The position numbers and the translations under genes were made by a program. Source: Actinomycetes bacterium (GTDB taxonomy: Bacteria; Actinomycetota; Actinomycetes; Actinomycetales; Microbacteriaceae). From it: 35,416 nt of DNA. The stretch lies in NCBI GenBank assembly GCA_029777095.1, contig JAKOTS010000119.1:1-35416 (forward strand). The letters run 5' to 3'. Positions 14,787-22,846 of this stretch are shown here, one piece after another (the stretch's first letter is position 1; each line of letters begins with the position of its first letter). Below the pieces are notes generated by a model. The model made no database searches and was not told where the DNA came from. It saw only the letters and a list, made by a program, of their open reading frames with translations.

Positions 14787-16435
14787 CAGCTCCCGCTCCC
14801 TTCACCTGTTGCTTGGTTACCAACGTCTCGGGCGGCCCCAGCGGCCGCCTGTCCTGCTTGCTTTGCAGCGCCGATCGCGACGCCCGCGGCCATGCCGATA
14901 GGCCCACCAGCGGCGCCGGCCGCTGCACCCGCAGCCGCTCCCCCACCGGCAGCAGCTCCACCGGCCGCAGCGCCACCCGCGGCAGCTCCACCGCCCGCAG
15001 ACGCCGCAGCAGCGCCGGTGCCGCCACCGGCAGCACCCGAGGACGCCGCGGCCCCTGACGTGGCCCCACCGCCGCCAGCTCCGCTAGATGCCTGCGCGGC
15101 CTGTGGTGCCGACTGGCCGCCACCGTTCGCCCCAGACGGGCCGGTAGAGCCCGTGGAGCCAGACGAGCCGGTCGATCCCGAGCCGCCCGACGAGCCGCCC
15201 CCGGAACCGGTCGCGAGGCGACCCATCGAGGCGGCCCCCGTCGGGAGCGACGCGAGAGCTGCGACGCCGAGCGCGCCGCCGGCTCCGGCAGACATGGCCC
15301 CGACGAGCGGGGTCACGAACCGCATCAGAGCGGGCATCGCGAACAGCGCGAGCACCATCAGAATGAGGCCCGTCAACACGGCGATAAAGCCCGATCCGTC
15401 GTCCTGGAACACGTTCGTCCCCGCGAGCTGGAACGCCGCGGCGTAGACGATCGCGGCCGCTGGCTTGTAGAGGATGAACGCGACGAGCCACCCCACGTTC
15501 TTCTTGAACCAGCTTTTACCCATTTCGGTGTTGGTGGCCGCGGCCGACAGCGGAAGGATGCCCGTCAGGATGACGAGCATGCCGCCACGCGCGATCATCA
15601 GCACGATTTGGAACGCGGTCGCGAGGATCGCGATCACTCCCAAGATGATGATGAGCAGCGCACCGAGGCCACCGGCCGCGGGGTTCGTCGTCAGAGCGAG
15701 CAGCGTCGCAATGTTGTTCCCGAAGCACGCCGTGTCCGTGCCGACGTCGCAGTTCAACGCGCCGTTCAGAATCCAGACGGAGAACGAGTCGAAGGCTGAC
15801 ACCAGCAGGCCGACGATGGTCACGCCGGCCCCGGCGACGACGATCAAGGTCAACAGACTCTTGATCGTGTCCTTGCCAGGCTCGGCGCGCTGCTCCCACG
15901 TCATCCGAACACCTCCGATGATGACGGACACCACCGCGGCCGCGCCCATGTACCACCAGAGCGACGACTGCAGAAACAGCACCGTGCCGCCCGCGCCCTG
16001 CGGCCCGTTCGGCAGGAGGCCCGACACAAGGGCCGTCGCACCGCTGATAAGGAAGATCGCACCGAGCACGATTCCAAGTCGGCCCGCCGCCTGGAAGCCC
16101 TCACCGTTACGCATCCGGGAAGCGATGAGTGCCCCAAGCAGGATGATCGAGATTGCCGCGAGTGCGATCGCGATCCAGGTCACCCAGCCCAGCACCGTGA
16201 TGATGCCGTCCGAGTTTGGCGCGCTGGCACCCGCCGCGATCGACGAGCCGCCGCCGGTCCCCGTCAGGTTCGGAGTCCCGACGTTCACCCACAGGGTGCC
16301 GAGCGAGGCCACGGCCTTGCCGAACGCTTCCATGACCGCATCGGCCATGTTCTGGATCGCGTCACCAACGACGCTGTTCGCCCACTCTCCGGCCTTGCAG
16401 CCGAGGTCAAGCGGCGCGCATTCACTCGCGGCCAT
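14786..16435 (-). CDS. VirB6/TrbL-like polytopic channel protein with Ala/Gly-rich tail
   Basis: The product is 549 aa. An N-terminal segment with two Cys (CAPLDLGC) and a helix precede at least six hydrophobic membrane segments, for example ITVLGWVTWIAIALAAISII and AVLTGLILMVLALFAMPALM. From about residue 405 the sequence becomes Gly/Ser then Ala/Gly low-complexity (GSGSTGSSGSTGSTGPSG, then many AAAGG units) for about 130 residues. The hydrophobic part matches the VirB6/TrbL type that forms the inner-membrane passage. The tail is probably flexible; what it binds is unknown. Confidence 0.85.
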   Translation of the reverse strand: MAASECAPLDLGCKAGEWANSVVGDAIQNMADAVMEAFGKAVASLGTLWVNVGTPNLTGTGGGSSIAAGASAPNSDGIITVLGWVTWIAIALAAISIILLGALIASRMRNGEGFQAAGRLGIVLGAIFLISGATALVSGLLPNGPQGAGGTVLFLQSSLWWYMGAAAVVSVIIGGVRMTWEQRAEPGKDTIKSLLTLIVVAGAGVTIVGLLVSAFDSFSVWILNGALNCDVGTDTACFGNNIATLLALTTNPAAGGLGALLIIILGVIAILATAFQIVLMIARGGMLVILTGILPLSAAATNTEMGKSWFKKNVGWLVAFILYKPAAAIVYAAAFQLAGTNVFQDDGSGFIAVLTGLILMVLALFAMPALMRFVTPLVGAMSAGAGGALGVAALASLPTGAASMGRLATGSGGGSSGGSGSTGSSGSTGSTGPSGANGGGQSAPQAAQASSGAGGGGATSGAAASSGAAGGGTGAAAASAGGGAAAGGAAAGGAAAGGGAAAGAAAGAAGGPIGMAAGVAIGAAKQAGQAAAGAARDVGNQATGEGSGS

Positions 16436-16438
16436 GAT

Positions 16439-17188
16439 CTATCCCTCCGTCCAGCTCACGTAGCCCGACAGATCGGGCAGCTGGGCGACGCGCGCCGGTT
16501 CTGGCATCGAGGCGTCGAGCTTCCAGTCGCCATCGGCCCACACGAGTTCGTAGACCGCGGAACCGGTGACGCTCTGCCCGTTGCTGCTACCGCGGAACGC
16601 GATATCCACACGGGCACTGTCGCCGTCGTAGGCCAGCACGCGGAAGCCGGCGACGGATGCGCGAACGTCCGACGGCGCAGCCGCTCCATCAGCGCTCAGG
16701 AGGGTGTCGCGGTAGGGGCCGTCCGTGAGCGCGTACTCAAGAAATGCCTGCCGCTGGTCGGCAGACCCAAACCCGATGATCGTCACATTCGCCGCTGCGA
16801 ACAGTGCACCCTCCGGTGAGCGCTGGAAGCAGTACGGGTAGCCCTCCGTGGCCGTCTTACCCGGCCCGAACGTCGTCGACGTCGGGAAGGCGTAGACGTC
16901 CTGGAATTTCCACTCCGCAGCGGGCGCGGTCGTGACCGTGCCCGACAGCTTCTCGCCCTCCAAGCCACAGACACTCGCCGCCGCGTCGCCGGTAGGTTCC
17001 GGGGACGGGGCGGCGCTGGTTGTGGCGCTGGACGACGGATCGGGCGCGGGTGGGCCGGCCTCGTTCCCGCGGTTCAGGTTGAGAACCGTCAAGACGATGG
17101 CCGTCACGATGAGCGCGGCCACCACCACCGCCCCGACGATGAAGCCGGGGCGGGTGAAGGGGTTCTGCTGGGTGTCGTCCTCAGCCAT
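16439..17188 (-). CDS. membrane-anchored secretion protein, VirB8/TcpC-like layout
   Basis: The product is 249 aa. A cytoplasmic start (MAEDDTQQNPFTRPG) is followed by one membrane helix (GFIVGAVVVAALIVTAIVLT, about 15-36), a Pro/Ser/Thr linker, and an extracellular domain with two cysteines (VCGLEGEK and YPYCFQRS). The last part, ARVDIAFRGSSNGQSVTGSA then VYELVWADGDWKLD, has the look of an NTF2-like beta sheet, as in VirB8 and TcpC. It lies three bases upstream of the channel gene. The structural assignment is inferred from layout, not from a recognised motif. Confidence 0.7.
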   Translation of the reverse strand: MAEDDTQQNPFTRPGFIVGAVVVAALIVTAIVLTVLNLNRGNEAGPPAPDPSSSATTSAAPSPEPTGDAAASVCGLEGEKLSGTVTTAPAAEWKFQDVYAFPTSTTFGPGKTATEGYPYCFQRSPEGALFAAANVTIIGFGSADQRQAFLEYALTDGPYRDTLLSADGAAAPSDVRASVAGFRVLAYDGDSARVDIAFRGSSNGQSVTGSAVYELVWADGDWKLDASMPEPARVAQLPDLSGYVSWTEG

Positions 17189-17199
17189 GACGGCTCCTC

Positions 17200-17502
17200 T
17201 CAGGCGTTGGCGAGGATGCCGACGAGTGCGGCACCACCGCCGATCACAATCGCTCCGGCCATCGGCCAGAGAATCTTCGGCAGGGCGTCGTGGCCTTCAC
17301 CACGACGGAAGCTGACGGCAATCAGGATGCCGCCGACGATGATTGCGCCACCGACGACGACGTAGCCGATCCACTTCAACCAGGAGAGGATCGTGGTCAC
17401 GCCTTCGGTGCCGGGAGGCTGTACGGGGTCGGGGTCGGGGATGACGCCGGCGATGTGCACGGCGGTGTCTGCCGCCGCGTGGAACACGTCGATAACGGAC
17501 AT
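17200..17502 (-). CDS. small two-helix membrane protein, VirB2/pilin-like
   Basis: The product is 100 aa. A short N-terminal helix (VFHAAADTAVHIAGVIPDPD) and a TTILSWLKWIGYVVVGGAII, then GGILIAVSFRR membrane helix are followed by the loop GEGHDALPKI and a second helix, LWPMAGAIVIGGGAALVGIL. Length and hairpin topology match VirB2/TrbC pilins and related small channel proteins, which sit early in such operons. No signal-peptidase site is obvious. It is the second gene of the minus-strand operon. Confidence 0.7.
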   Translation of the reverse strand: MSVIDVFHAAADTAVHIAGVIPDPDPVQPPGTEGVTTILSWLKWIGYVVVGGAIIVGGILIAVSFRRGEGHDALPKILWPMAGAIVIGGGAALVGILANA

Positions 17503-17513
17503 GCGTCTGCCTT

Positions 17514-18122
17514 TCAGTTAGTGGTGCCGGCGGCACCGAGGATTGCGGTCAGTTCGTCGACGAGTCGCTGAACTTCCCGCGGGGAAGATGAGAGAGCCGG
17601 CGGCTCCCCCACACGCCATGCTTCGACCCACGGCACCGACCAGGTGCGCGGGACGCCTCCGCTGACGACCTGCAAGAGGTCGCGCAGTGAACGAGGTACA
17701 CGACTGGGTGCGTCAGCCATGACGACCAGGCCCAAAACTTCAACCGAGGGCACGAGGCCCGCCGCCCACTGACGCATTGCGTCCTGCGCAGCGCGCAGCC
17801 CCCGAGCGTCGCCGCGTGCGACGAGAACCGTCCGCGCGGGCCTCTGTGACGGAGTGCGCGGCCAGGCGTGGCCGGCCGCTTGTGACCCTGGCATGAGAGC
17901 TGCCAGCGTCGACTCTCCCGACCCGCCGTGCGCCCCGACCCACCAGAGCGCCGCGGGGACGCTGCGGTCGTAGATGGGGAGCTGGTCGACGCGATCCGGG
18001 GCAGGTATGCCCCGCTGCGGAGCCACAGGACCGAACGCATCAGGCACGGAGGCCACGGGCGCGGCCTGAGTAGGTGGCGGTGTCGTCGGCCGAGAAAGCC
18101 ACGGGTTGAGCGGTTCGCTCAT
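17514..18122 (-). CDS. first gene of secretion operon, DUF6668-like P-loop-related protein
   Basis: The product is 202 aa. A Pro-rich N-terminus precedes ALWWVGAHGGSGESTLAALM (about 59-78), which has the shape of a Walker A motif (GAHGGSGEST) but with Glu instead of the nucleotide-binding Lys. The remainder, TVLVARGDARGLRAAQDAMR and VLGLVVMADAPSRVPRSLRD, resembles a MinD/ParA-type fold. I read it as a degenerate MinD-like protein that probably does not hydrolyse ATP. Similar proteins lead actinobacterial transfer operons. It is transcribed from the divergent promoter shared with the HTH regulator. Confidence 0.75.
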   Translation of the reverse strand: MSEPLNPWLSRPTTPPPTQAAPVASVPDAFGPVAPQRGIPAPDRVDQLPIYDRSVPAALWWVGAHGGSGESTLAALMPGSQAAGHAWPRTPSQRPARTVLVARGDARGLRAAQDAMRQWAAGLVPSVEVLGLVVMADAPSRVPRSLRDLLQVVSGGVPRTWSVPWVEAWRVGEPPALSSSPREVQRLVDELTAILGAAGTTN

Positions 18123-18276
18123 CTTGCCCCCCTAGGTACAGTGAGATTTACCCTTACAGGGAAACCCTAACCCCCCACCCCCTAAATATGGAAGGATCAA
18201 CCCGAATGATCCCGAATCTGTACATATGCTCCCGAATGAGTATGCTGGTTGCGTGGCCCCACCAGGAGGAATCCCG
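18123..18276. promoter_or_regulatory. divergent promoter and operator region of the two transfer arms
   Basis: This gap separates the minus-strand secretion operon from the plus-strand arm. It holds three copies of CCCGAAT at 18201, 18211 and 18231, spaced 10 and 20 bp, so they lie on one face of the helix. A TATGCT at 18241 is a possible minus-10 for the regulator gene, and AGGAGGA (18264-18270) is its ribosome site. CCCT-TAC-AGGG lies at about 18152-18162. The HTH protein encoded next to it is the obvious candidate binder. Confidence 0.6.
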
Positions 18277-18567
18277 ATGAGCACCGAAGACGACGACAGC
18301 GAGGCGATCAACCGCGATGCGGTCGACCGCCTATTCGATCAGAGCCCCCCGACGTTAGGCGCGACAGAAGTCGCGGAACGACTCGGAGTATCCGCGAAGA
18401 GCGTCTACACGTGGCTCAAAGACGGGCTGATCCCCGGCTACAAGATCGGCACGACCTGGTTCGTCATCCGTGACGAGCTGAAAGACACCCTGCGCAAGGG
18501 TGCGAACACTAAGCGGGATACCGGCCCCGTGCTGGTGATCCGAACGGAACCCAAACAAGGAGACTGA
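18277..18567 (+). CDS. MerR/excisionase-type HTH regulator
   Basis: The product is 96 aa from the ATG at 18277, chosen for its AGGAGGA site. The sequence LGATEVAERLGVSAKSVYTW, LKDGLIPGYKIGTTWFVIRD is a classic winged helix of the excisionase/MerR type that binds DNA through the helix-turn-helix and wing. An acidic N-terminus and short basic end flank it. It sits first in the plus arm, beside three phased CCCGAAT repeats, so it probably controls both transfer arms. It could be an activator or repressor. Confidence 0.85.
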   Translation: MSTEDDDSEAINRDAVDRLFDQSPPTLGATEVAERLGVSAKSVYTWLKDGLIPGYKIGTTWFVIRDELKDTLRKGANTKRDTGPVLVIRTEPKQGD

Positions 18568-18568
18568 C

Positions 18569-19108
18569 ATGCGGAAGATCGGGCCGGCACTACTCATCGT
18601 CGTCACGGCGGCGACCCTGACCGCCTGCACGGCACCGAACGATGCGCCAGCGCCCACCCCCAGCGCCAGCAGCTCCGGCCCGATCTACCCCAACCTCGAC
18701 CAGTTCACCCCCGCACCCGAAGGCGCCATTGACGAGGACAGCGGCGAGACGCACGGCCCGCGTCCTGTCCCGACGTGGGATGACGAATCACGCGAGAGCG
18801 CCACCGCGGCCGCGGTCGCAGTGATGACCGCTTACGCGCGCCCCGATCTTCCGTTCGAGCAGTGGTGGGCCGGCTTGCAGCCGCTCCTGGACGGCAAAGC
18901 CACCCAGGACTACGCCTACATGGAGCCCGCTCGCATTGTCGCGACGAGCATCACTGGCCCCACCATCATCACCGATGAAACCAGCGCCTACGTCGCGTTC
19001 GTCGACGTCCCCACCAACGCTGGCACCTACGGCGTCGTGCTCAGCCGGGCCGACGCGGCGTCGCCGTGGCTCGCCTCACGGTTCATCCTCCCGGAGGGCG
19101 TGAACTGA
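18569..19108 (+). CDS. secreted lipoprotein of the transfer arm
   Basis: The product is 179 aa. The signal sequence MRKIGPALLIVVTAATLTAC ends in the lipobox LTAC, so Cys20 should be lipid-anchored. A Pro/Ser linker precedes a compact domain with ATAAAVAVMTAYARPDLPFE, QWWAGLQPLLDGKATQDYAY and beta strands SAYVAFVDVPTNAGTYGVVL. This resembles the extracellular half of conjugation proteins with an NTF2-like fold, but the match is by shape only. It lies between the regulator and the cell-wall hydrolase (TGATG overlap), so it likely acts at the cell surface during transfer. Confidence 0.75.
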   Translation: MRKIGPALLIVVTAATLTACTAPNDAPAPTPSASSSGPIYPNLDQFTPAPEGAIDEDSGETHGPRPVPTWDDESRESATAAAVAVMTAYARPDLPFEQWWAGLQPLLDGKATQDYAYMEPARIVATSITGPTIITDETSAYVAFVDVPTNAGTYGVVLSRADAASPWLASRFILPEGVN

Positions 19109-20184
19109 TGGCCGCGCCCAAGGGCAGCGGCGTCTATGCGATCGCCGCTGTCCCGCTCCTCATCGTCGGCTCGTTGTTCGGCTTCCTCCTCGTCGGAGAC
19201 GACAACTGCGCACCCGCCGGAGGCGGCGGGTCGAGCATCTCGGTCAACCCCGACTCGGTGCCGCAGACCGAAATCGCCGGCTACGGCCACGAACAGCTTG
19301 TGAACGCCGCGAACGTCATGAAGGCCGGCGCAGACCTCGGCCTGAACGCGCGGGATCAGACCATCGGCGTCATGACCGCGATGGGGGAATCCAGTCTCCG
19401 AAACATCGACTACGGCGACTGGGAAACCGGCGGCGTCACCAACCCCGACGGCACACGCACGACCTCGATCGGCCTGTTCCAGCAGCAGGACGGATGGGGC
19501 ACCCGTGAGGAGCGGCTAGACCCCTACATTTCGTCGACGAAGTTCTTCCAGGCGATGACGGCGAAGGTTCCCGACCGTGAGTCGCTGGAACCGACCATCG
19601 TCGCCCACCGCACGCAGGTCAACGCCGATCCGTACCACTACACCCAGTTCTGGAAAGGTGCGGTGCAGATCGTTGAAGGGCTCTCCGGCACGACCACCGG
19701 GCTGGACCCTGGCGATGGCAGCGCCAGTGGCGGATCGTGCGAAGGCCTCGTGCCCGGCGGCGTCAACGCTCAGGGTTGGGCTCTCCCAGCCGCCGGCCCT
19801 ATCAGCAGCCCGTACGGCATGCGCATCCACCCGATCTACGGCACCCAGCGCCTCCACGCCGGTACTGATATCGCCGCCGCGTGTGATGAGCCGATCTGGG
19901 CTGCGCAGGCCGGCACCGTGACGTTCCGTGGCTTCGACGGAGCGGGCAACGGCACGATTTCTATCGACCACGGAGGCGGCGTAACGACCCGCTACCTGCA
20001 CATGTATGACTCCGGGATGCTCGTGCAAACCGGCGACAAAGTGACCGCCGGACAGCAGATCGCGCGCGTCGGCAGCAGTGGTGAATCAGACGGATGCCAC
20101 CTGCACTTTGAGGTGCGCGTGGACGGCGAAAACATCGACCCGGCTCCCTTCATGGCTGAGGTCGGAATCCAGCTCGGACAGTAA
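19108..20184 (+). CDS. bifunctional cell-wall hydrolase: lysozyme-like plus M23 peptidase
   Basis: The product is 358 aa. An N-terminal membrane helix (about 9-29) anchors it outside. Residues 55-210 form a transglycosylase-like domain with MTAMGESSL (candidate catalytic E94) and SIGLFQQQDGWG. The C-terminal domain is an M23 metallopeptidase with SSPYGMRIHP, LHAGTDIA and HLHFEV supplying zinc ligands. Conjugation systems of Gram-positive bacteria carry such hydrolases (VirB1 equivalents) to open the peptidoglycan for the channel. The ATG overlaps the lipoprotein stop. Confidence 0.92.
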   Translation: MAAPKGSGVYAIAAVPLLIVGSLFGFLLVGDDNCAPAGGGGSSISVNPDSVPQTEIAGYGHEQLVNAANVMKAGADLGLNARDQTIGVMTAMGESSLRNIDYGDWETGGVTNPDGTRTTSIGLFQQQDGWGTREERLDPYISSTKFFQAMTAKVPDRESLEPTIVAHRTQVNADPYHYTQFWKGAVQIVEGLSGTTTGLDPGDGSASGGSCEGLVPGGVNAQGWALPAAGPISSPYGMRIHPIYGTQRLHAGTDIAAACDEPIWAAQAGTVTFRGFDGAGNGTISIDHGGGVTTRYLHMYDSGMLVQTGDKVTAGQQIARVGSSGESDGCHLHFEVRVDGENIDPAPFMAEVGIQLGQ

Positions 20185-20194
20185 GGAGACGACC

Positions 20195-21550
20195 ATGAGC
20201 AGCATCGAAGTACCCACGTTCCCCAAGATCGAGGCGCGCACGCACGCCAACGGATCGGGAGAGGTCACGATCAACGGGACGTCGTACCCGATCGAGACGG
20301 CCACTCTCGAGGATGCTCGCGCGGCAATCCTCGCCCGCGTCGCTGAGACGGCCGGGAAGATGCAGCGCCCCGTCCGCGTCACCACGACCGGCCCGGATGG
20401 GGAGTGGCCGCTGATCGTCCACCCTGACGGCAGCGTAGAGGCTGACAACAGCCTGCCCGCGAACCCCGCGCCCGTCGAGGAGCCCGACCCTGAGCCGGAA
20501 CCGGCACCCACGCCGATCGACAGCGTGCCCGCTCACGCGGCCCCGCCGGCCACTCCCGCGCCGACAGCCCCGGACGGCAACGCATGGGTGCGGCAGGCTC
20601 CGGCACCCGCGCAGGAGTTCCCGAGCCGTCGTGAGGCGCGGCAGTCGTTCCTCACGCAGGAACAGATCGAGGAGCCGGCGACCCAGGGATGGCGCGGCAC
20701 CCTGACCCGCTTCGGCATCCGCATGAGCCCCAGCGAGTCCGAGCGCGCCGAGCGCTCCGACGTCCTCGCCGTCTCGCAGCACTGGCCCGGCCCGCGCACC
20801 ATCGCCGTCGTGAACGGCAAGGGCGGCGCAGGCAAGACCCCGACGACCGTCCTCCTGGCAGCCGTGTTCGCCCGCCACGGAGGCGCGGGCGTGCTCACGT
20901 GGGACAACAACCAGACCCGCGGCACGCTCGGCTGGCGCACCGAGCAGGGGCCGCACGAGGCGACCTTGCTCGACCTCCTCCCCCAGGTCGACCGACTCCT
21001 GAGCACCGGGGCACAGTCCGCGGACCTCGCCCACTTCGTGCACCACCAGACCCGCGACCGGTTCGACGTGCTGCGCAGCAAGCCGATGGCCCTCGCACAC
21101 GAGCAGCGCGTGGAGCCGAGCGACGTCGACGCGATCCATGCCGTGGCCGCGAAGTATTACCGCCTGATCTTCATCGACTCCGGCAACGACGAGTCCGACC
21201 CGATGTGGCTGCGCATGATCGACCACACCGACCAGCTCGTGGTTGCCACCACGACCCGCGACGATCACGCCGAAGCCGGCGCGCTCCTCCTCGAAGCCCT
21301 CGCAGAGCGCGACGCCGGATCGGCCGAGCTGGCCCGCGATGCCGTCGTGATCGTCAACCAGGCCGACCCCAAGTCGACCCCGGCCGAGCTGGCGCGCGTA
21401 GCCGACGGCTACCGCTCCATCGCTCGTGAAGCCGTCACCGTGCCTCACGACCCGGCAATGGTCGACGGCGTGCTGCGCTTCGGCTCCCTGCGCCCCGACA
21501 CCCAGCGGGCATGGCTCGCAGCCGGCGCGGCGGTCGCACGCGGGCTGTGA
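20195..21550 (+). CDS. MinD/ParA-like ATPase with extra N-terminal domain
   Basis: The product is 451 aa, with a start at ATG 20195 after aaggaga. Residues 14-84 form a small alpha-beta domain (GSGEVTINGTSYPIETATLE) that recurs in the next gene. A long Pro/Ala linker follows, then a MinD-type ATPase with NGKGGAGKTPTT (207-218) and LIFIDSGNDESD as Walker B. Related ATPases sit in transfer loci and type VII secretion loci. It is probably a membrane or pole positioning factor of the transfer machine and not the partition ATPase, since a separate ParA is encoded at 29450. Confidence 0.8.
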   Translation: MSSIEVPTFPKIEARTHANGSGEVTINGTSYPIETATLEDARAAILARVAETAGKMQRPVRVTTTGPDGEWPLIVHPDGSVEADNSLPANPAPVEEPDPEPEPAPTPIDSVPAHAAPPATPAPTAPDGNAWVRQAPAPAQEFPSRREARQSFLTQEQIEEPATQGWRGTLTRFGIRMSPSESERAERSDVLAVSQHWPGPRTIAVVNGKGGAGKTPTTVLLAAVFARHGGAGVLTWDNNQTRGTLGWRTEQGPHEATLLDLLPQVDRLLSTGAQSADLAHFVHHQTRDRFDVLRSKPMALAHEQRVEPSDVDAIHAVAAKYYRLIFIDSGNDESDPMWLRMIDHTDQLVVATTTRDDHAEAGALLLEALAERDAGSAELARDAVVIVNQADPKSTPAELARVADGYRSIAREAVTVPHDPAMVDGVLRFGSLRPDTQRAWLAAGAAVARGL

Positions 21551-22419
21551 ACGCCACACAGCCCGTCCCAGGGCTCCATCGTGTCCCGGAGTGGCCCCGG
21601 CTTGCCGCCGAGGTCACAGCCGACGGCACAGGGACGCTCACGGTCAACGGCCAACGGCGCGCGTGCGCGGCCGAATCCGTCGCCGCGCTGCGCACGGGCA
21701 TGATCGCGCGCGCCGTGGCGATCGCCACGCAGCTACGCCGGCCGATCCGGCTCGACGTCACTGAGGAGGGCCGCACACACGCACTCGCTGTGCGGCCCGA
21801 GGGCTACGTGCAGCTCGTCGACGCTGACGGCACGATCCCCGCCGCCGACGGCCTCAGCATCGACGAGGGCCGATGCCGTATCTGCCGCCGTCTACAGCCG
21901 GTGACGTCGACGAGGTGCGTCCAGTGTGCCGTCGACGAGCCGCTGCGCGTCGAGGTCGCTCCCCTGGCTGAGCCGAACACCATCACGCCGCCCGCGGCCG
22001 CCGCAATCACGCGCCCGAATCCCGTTGAGCTCCGCGAGCTCGACGAGCTGCACGACGTCGAGCAGACCCGCGTCACACGCCGCGCGACACCGGTACGCCC
22101 GGCGCTGCGCCTGGCGTTCAACACGCAGCGCAGCGTCGCCGCCGGCCCCCGCGTGGTCATCGGCCGCAACCCCGATCCGGTCGCTGGCCACGAACCGCTC
22201 AGCATCGCGACACCAGGTCGGATGCTCTCGCGCACACACGCGACGATCGCCGTTGACGACGCCGGTCACATTGTCGTGACCGACCTCGATTCCGCGAACG
22301 GCATCGAACTGCAGTCGACCCCGCCGCGGTGGCTGACGCCCGGAGAACCGACCACGATCCCCGACGGATCGACGATCCTTCTCGGCGACGTCGAGTGCAC
22401 CATCGAGCGGGCGCAGTGA
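21547..22419 (+). CDS. FHA-domain protein with zinc ribbon
   Basis: The product is 290 aa. The GTG start overlaps the ATPase stop (GTGA). Residues 22-92 resemble the N-terminal domain of the ATPase encoded before it (GTGTLTVNG versus GSGEVTING). A Cys4 cluster, CRIC and CVQC (110-127), is followed by a linker and a C-terminal FHA domain (about 203-287) with GRN, LSRTH and DSANG, the phosphothreonine-binding set. FHA proteins bind phosphorylated partners, so Ser/Thr kinase control of the transfer machine by the host is a reasonable inference. Confidence 0.82.
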   Translation: MNATQPVPGLHRVPEWPRLAAEVTADGTGTLTVNGQRRACAAESVAALRTGMIARAVAIATQLRRPIRLDVTEEGRTHALAVRPEGYVQLVDADGTIPAADGLSIDEGRCRICRRLQPVTSTRCVQCAVDEPLRVEVAPLAEPNTITPPAAAAITRPNPVELRELDELHDVEQTRVTRRATPVRPALRLAFNTQRSVAAGPRVVIGRNPDPVAGHEPLSIATPGRMLSRTHATIAVDDAGHIVVTDLDSANGIELQSTPPRWLTPGEPTTIPDGSTILLGDVECTIERAQ

Positions 22420-22475
22420 GCTACCCCCCTGGCCGTCGGCGTGTCTTCCCTTTTGCGTTAAGGAAAAGCGGCAGG

Positions 22476-22739
22476 ATGAGCCGCATGGGAGCACAGCACG
22501 GAAGGCCGAGCAAGGGACGTCGCGACGCCATTCTGGCGAAGCCTCCCGTCGAGTTCGGCGCGATCTTGAAGCAGAACGCCGACGCCGAAGGACTTTCCTA
22601 CGGCGAGTACCTGGTGATGCTCGCGGCCGACGCGCTGGGGATGCCCCAGTACGCGCCGCCGCTCCCCCGCGATCGCGCAGCAGAGCTGCCGATCCCTGAG
22701 CTGAACACGTCCAAGGGGGCAGCCACGAAAGCCGCATAG
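22476..22739 (+). CDS. small conserved-looking protein upstream of replication gene (87 aa)
   Basis: The start is ATG 22476 (or 22485). The product has a basic N-terminus (GAQHGRPSKGRRDAILAKPP) and a helical segment, AILKQNADAEGLSYGEYLVM, LAADALGM, which looks like a ribbon-helix-helix or short DNA-binding unit. It ends with a Pro-rich part. It lies between the transfer arm and the replication control region and is followed by a terminator. A copy-number or replication regulator is a guess based on position and basic character. Confidence 0.7.
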   Translation: MSRMGAQHGRPSKGRRDAILAKPPVEFGAILKQNADAEGLSYGEYLVMLAADALGMPQYAPPLPRDRAAELPIPELNTSKGAATKAA

Positions 22740-22749
22740 AACGAGCGAA

Positions 22750-22774
22750 CCCCCCGCCTCTACGAGACGGGGGG
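22750..22774 (+). terminator. terminator hairpin after the 87-aa gene
   Basis: CCCCCCG (22750-22756) pairs with CGGGGGG (22768-22774), with an inner CTC-TAC-GAG and one mismatch between. There is no clear T run, as is usual in GC-rich actinobacteria. It closes the plus-strand transfer arm 10 bp after the stop codon. Confidence 0.7.
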
Positions 22775-22846
22775 TCGAAGCTAAGTGCCTGATCTTCTGA
22801 GTTTGGCGACACGGGTAGATCGAGGCAAAACCCCCAGAACCGGCCG

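Noticed and set aside
20150..21559. 469-codon minus-strand frame
   Set aside because: Opposite the MinD-like ATPase, whose Walker motifs are clear.
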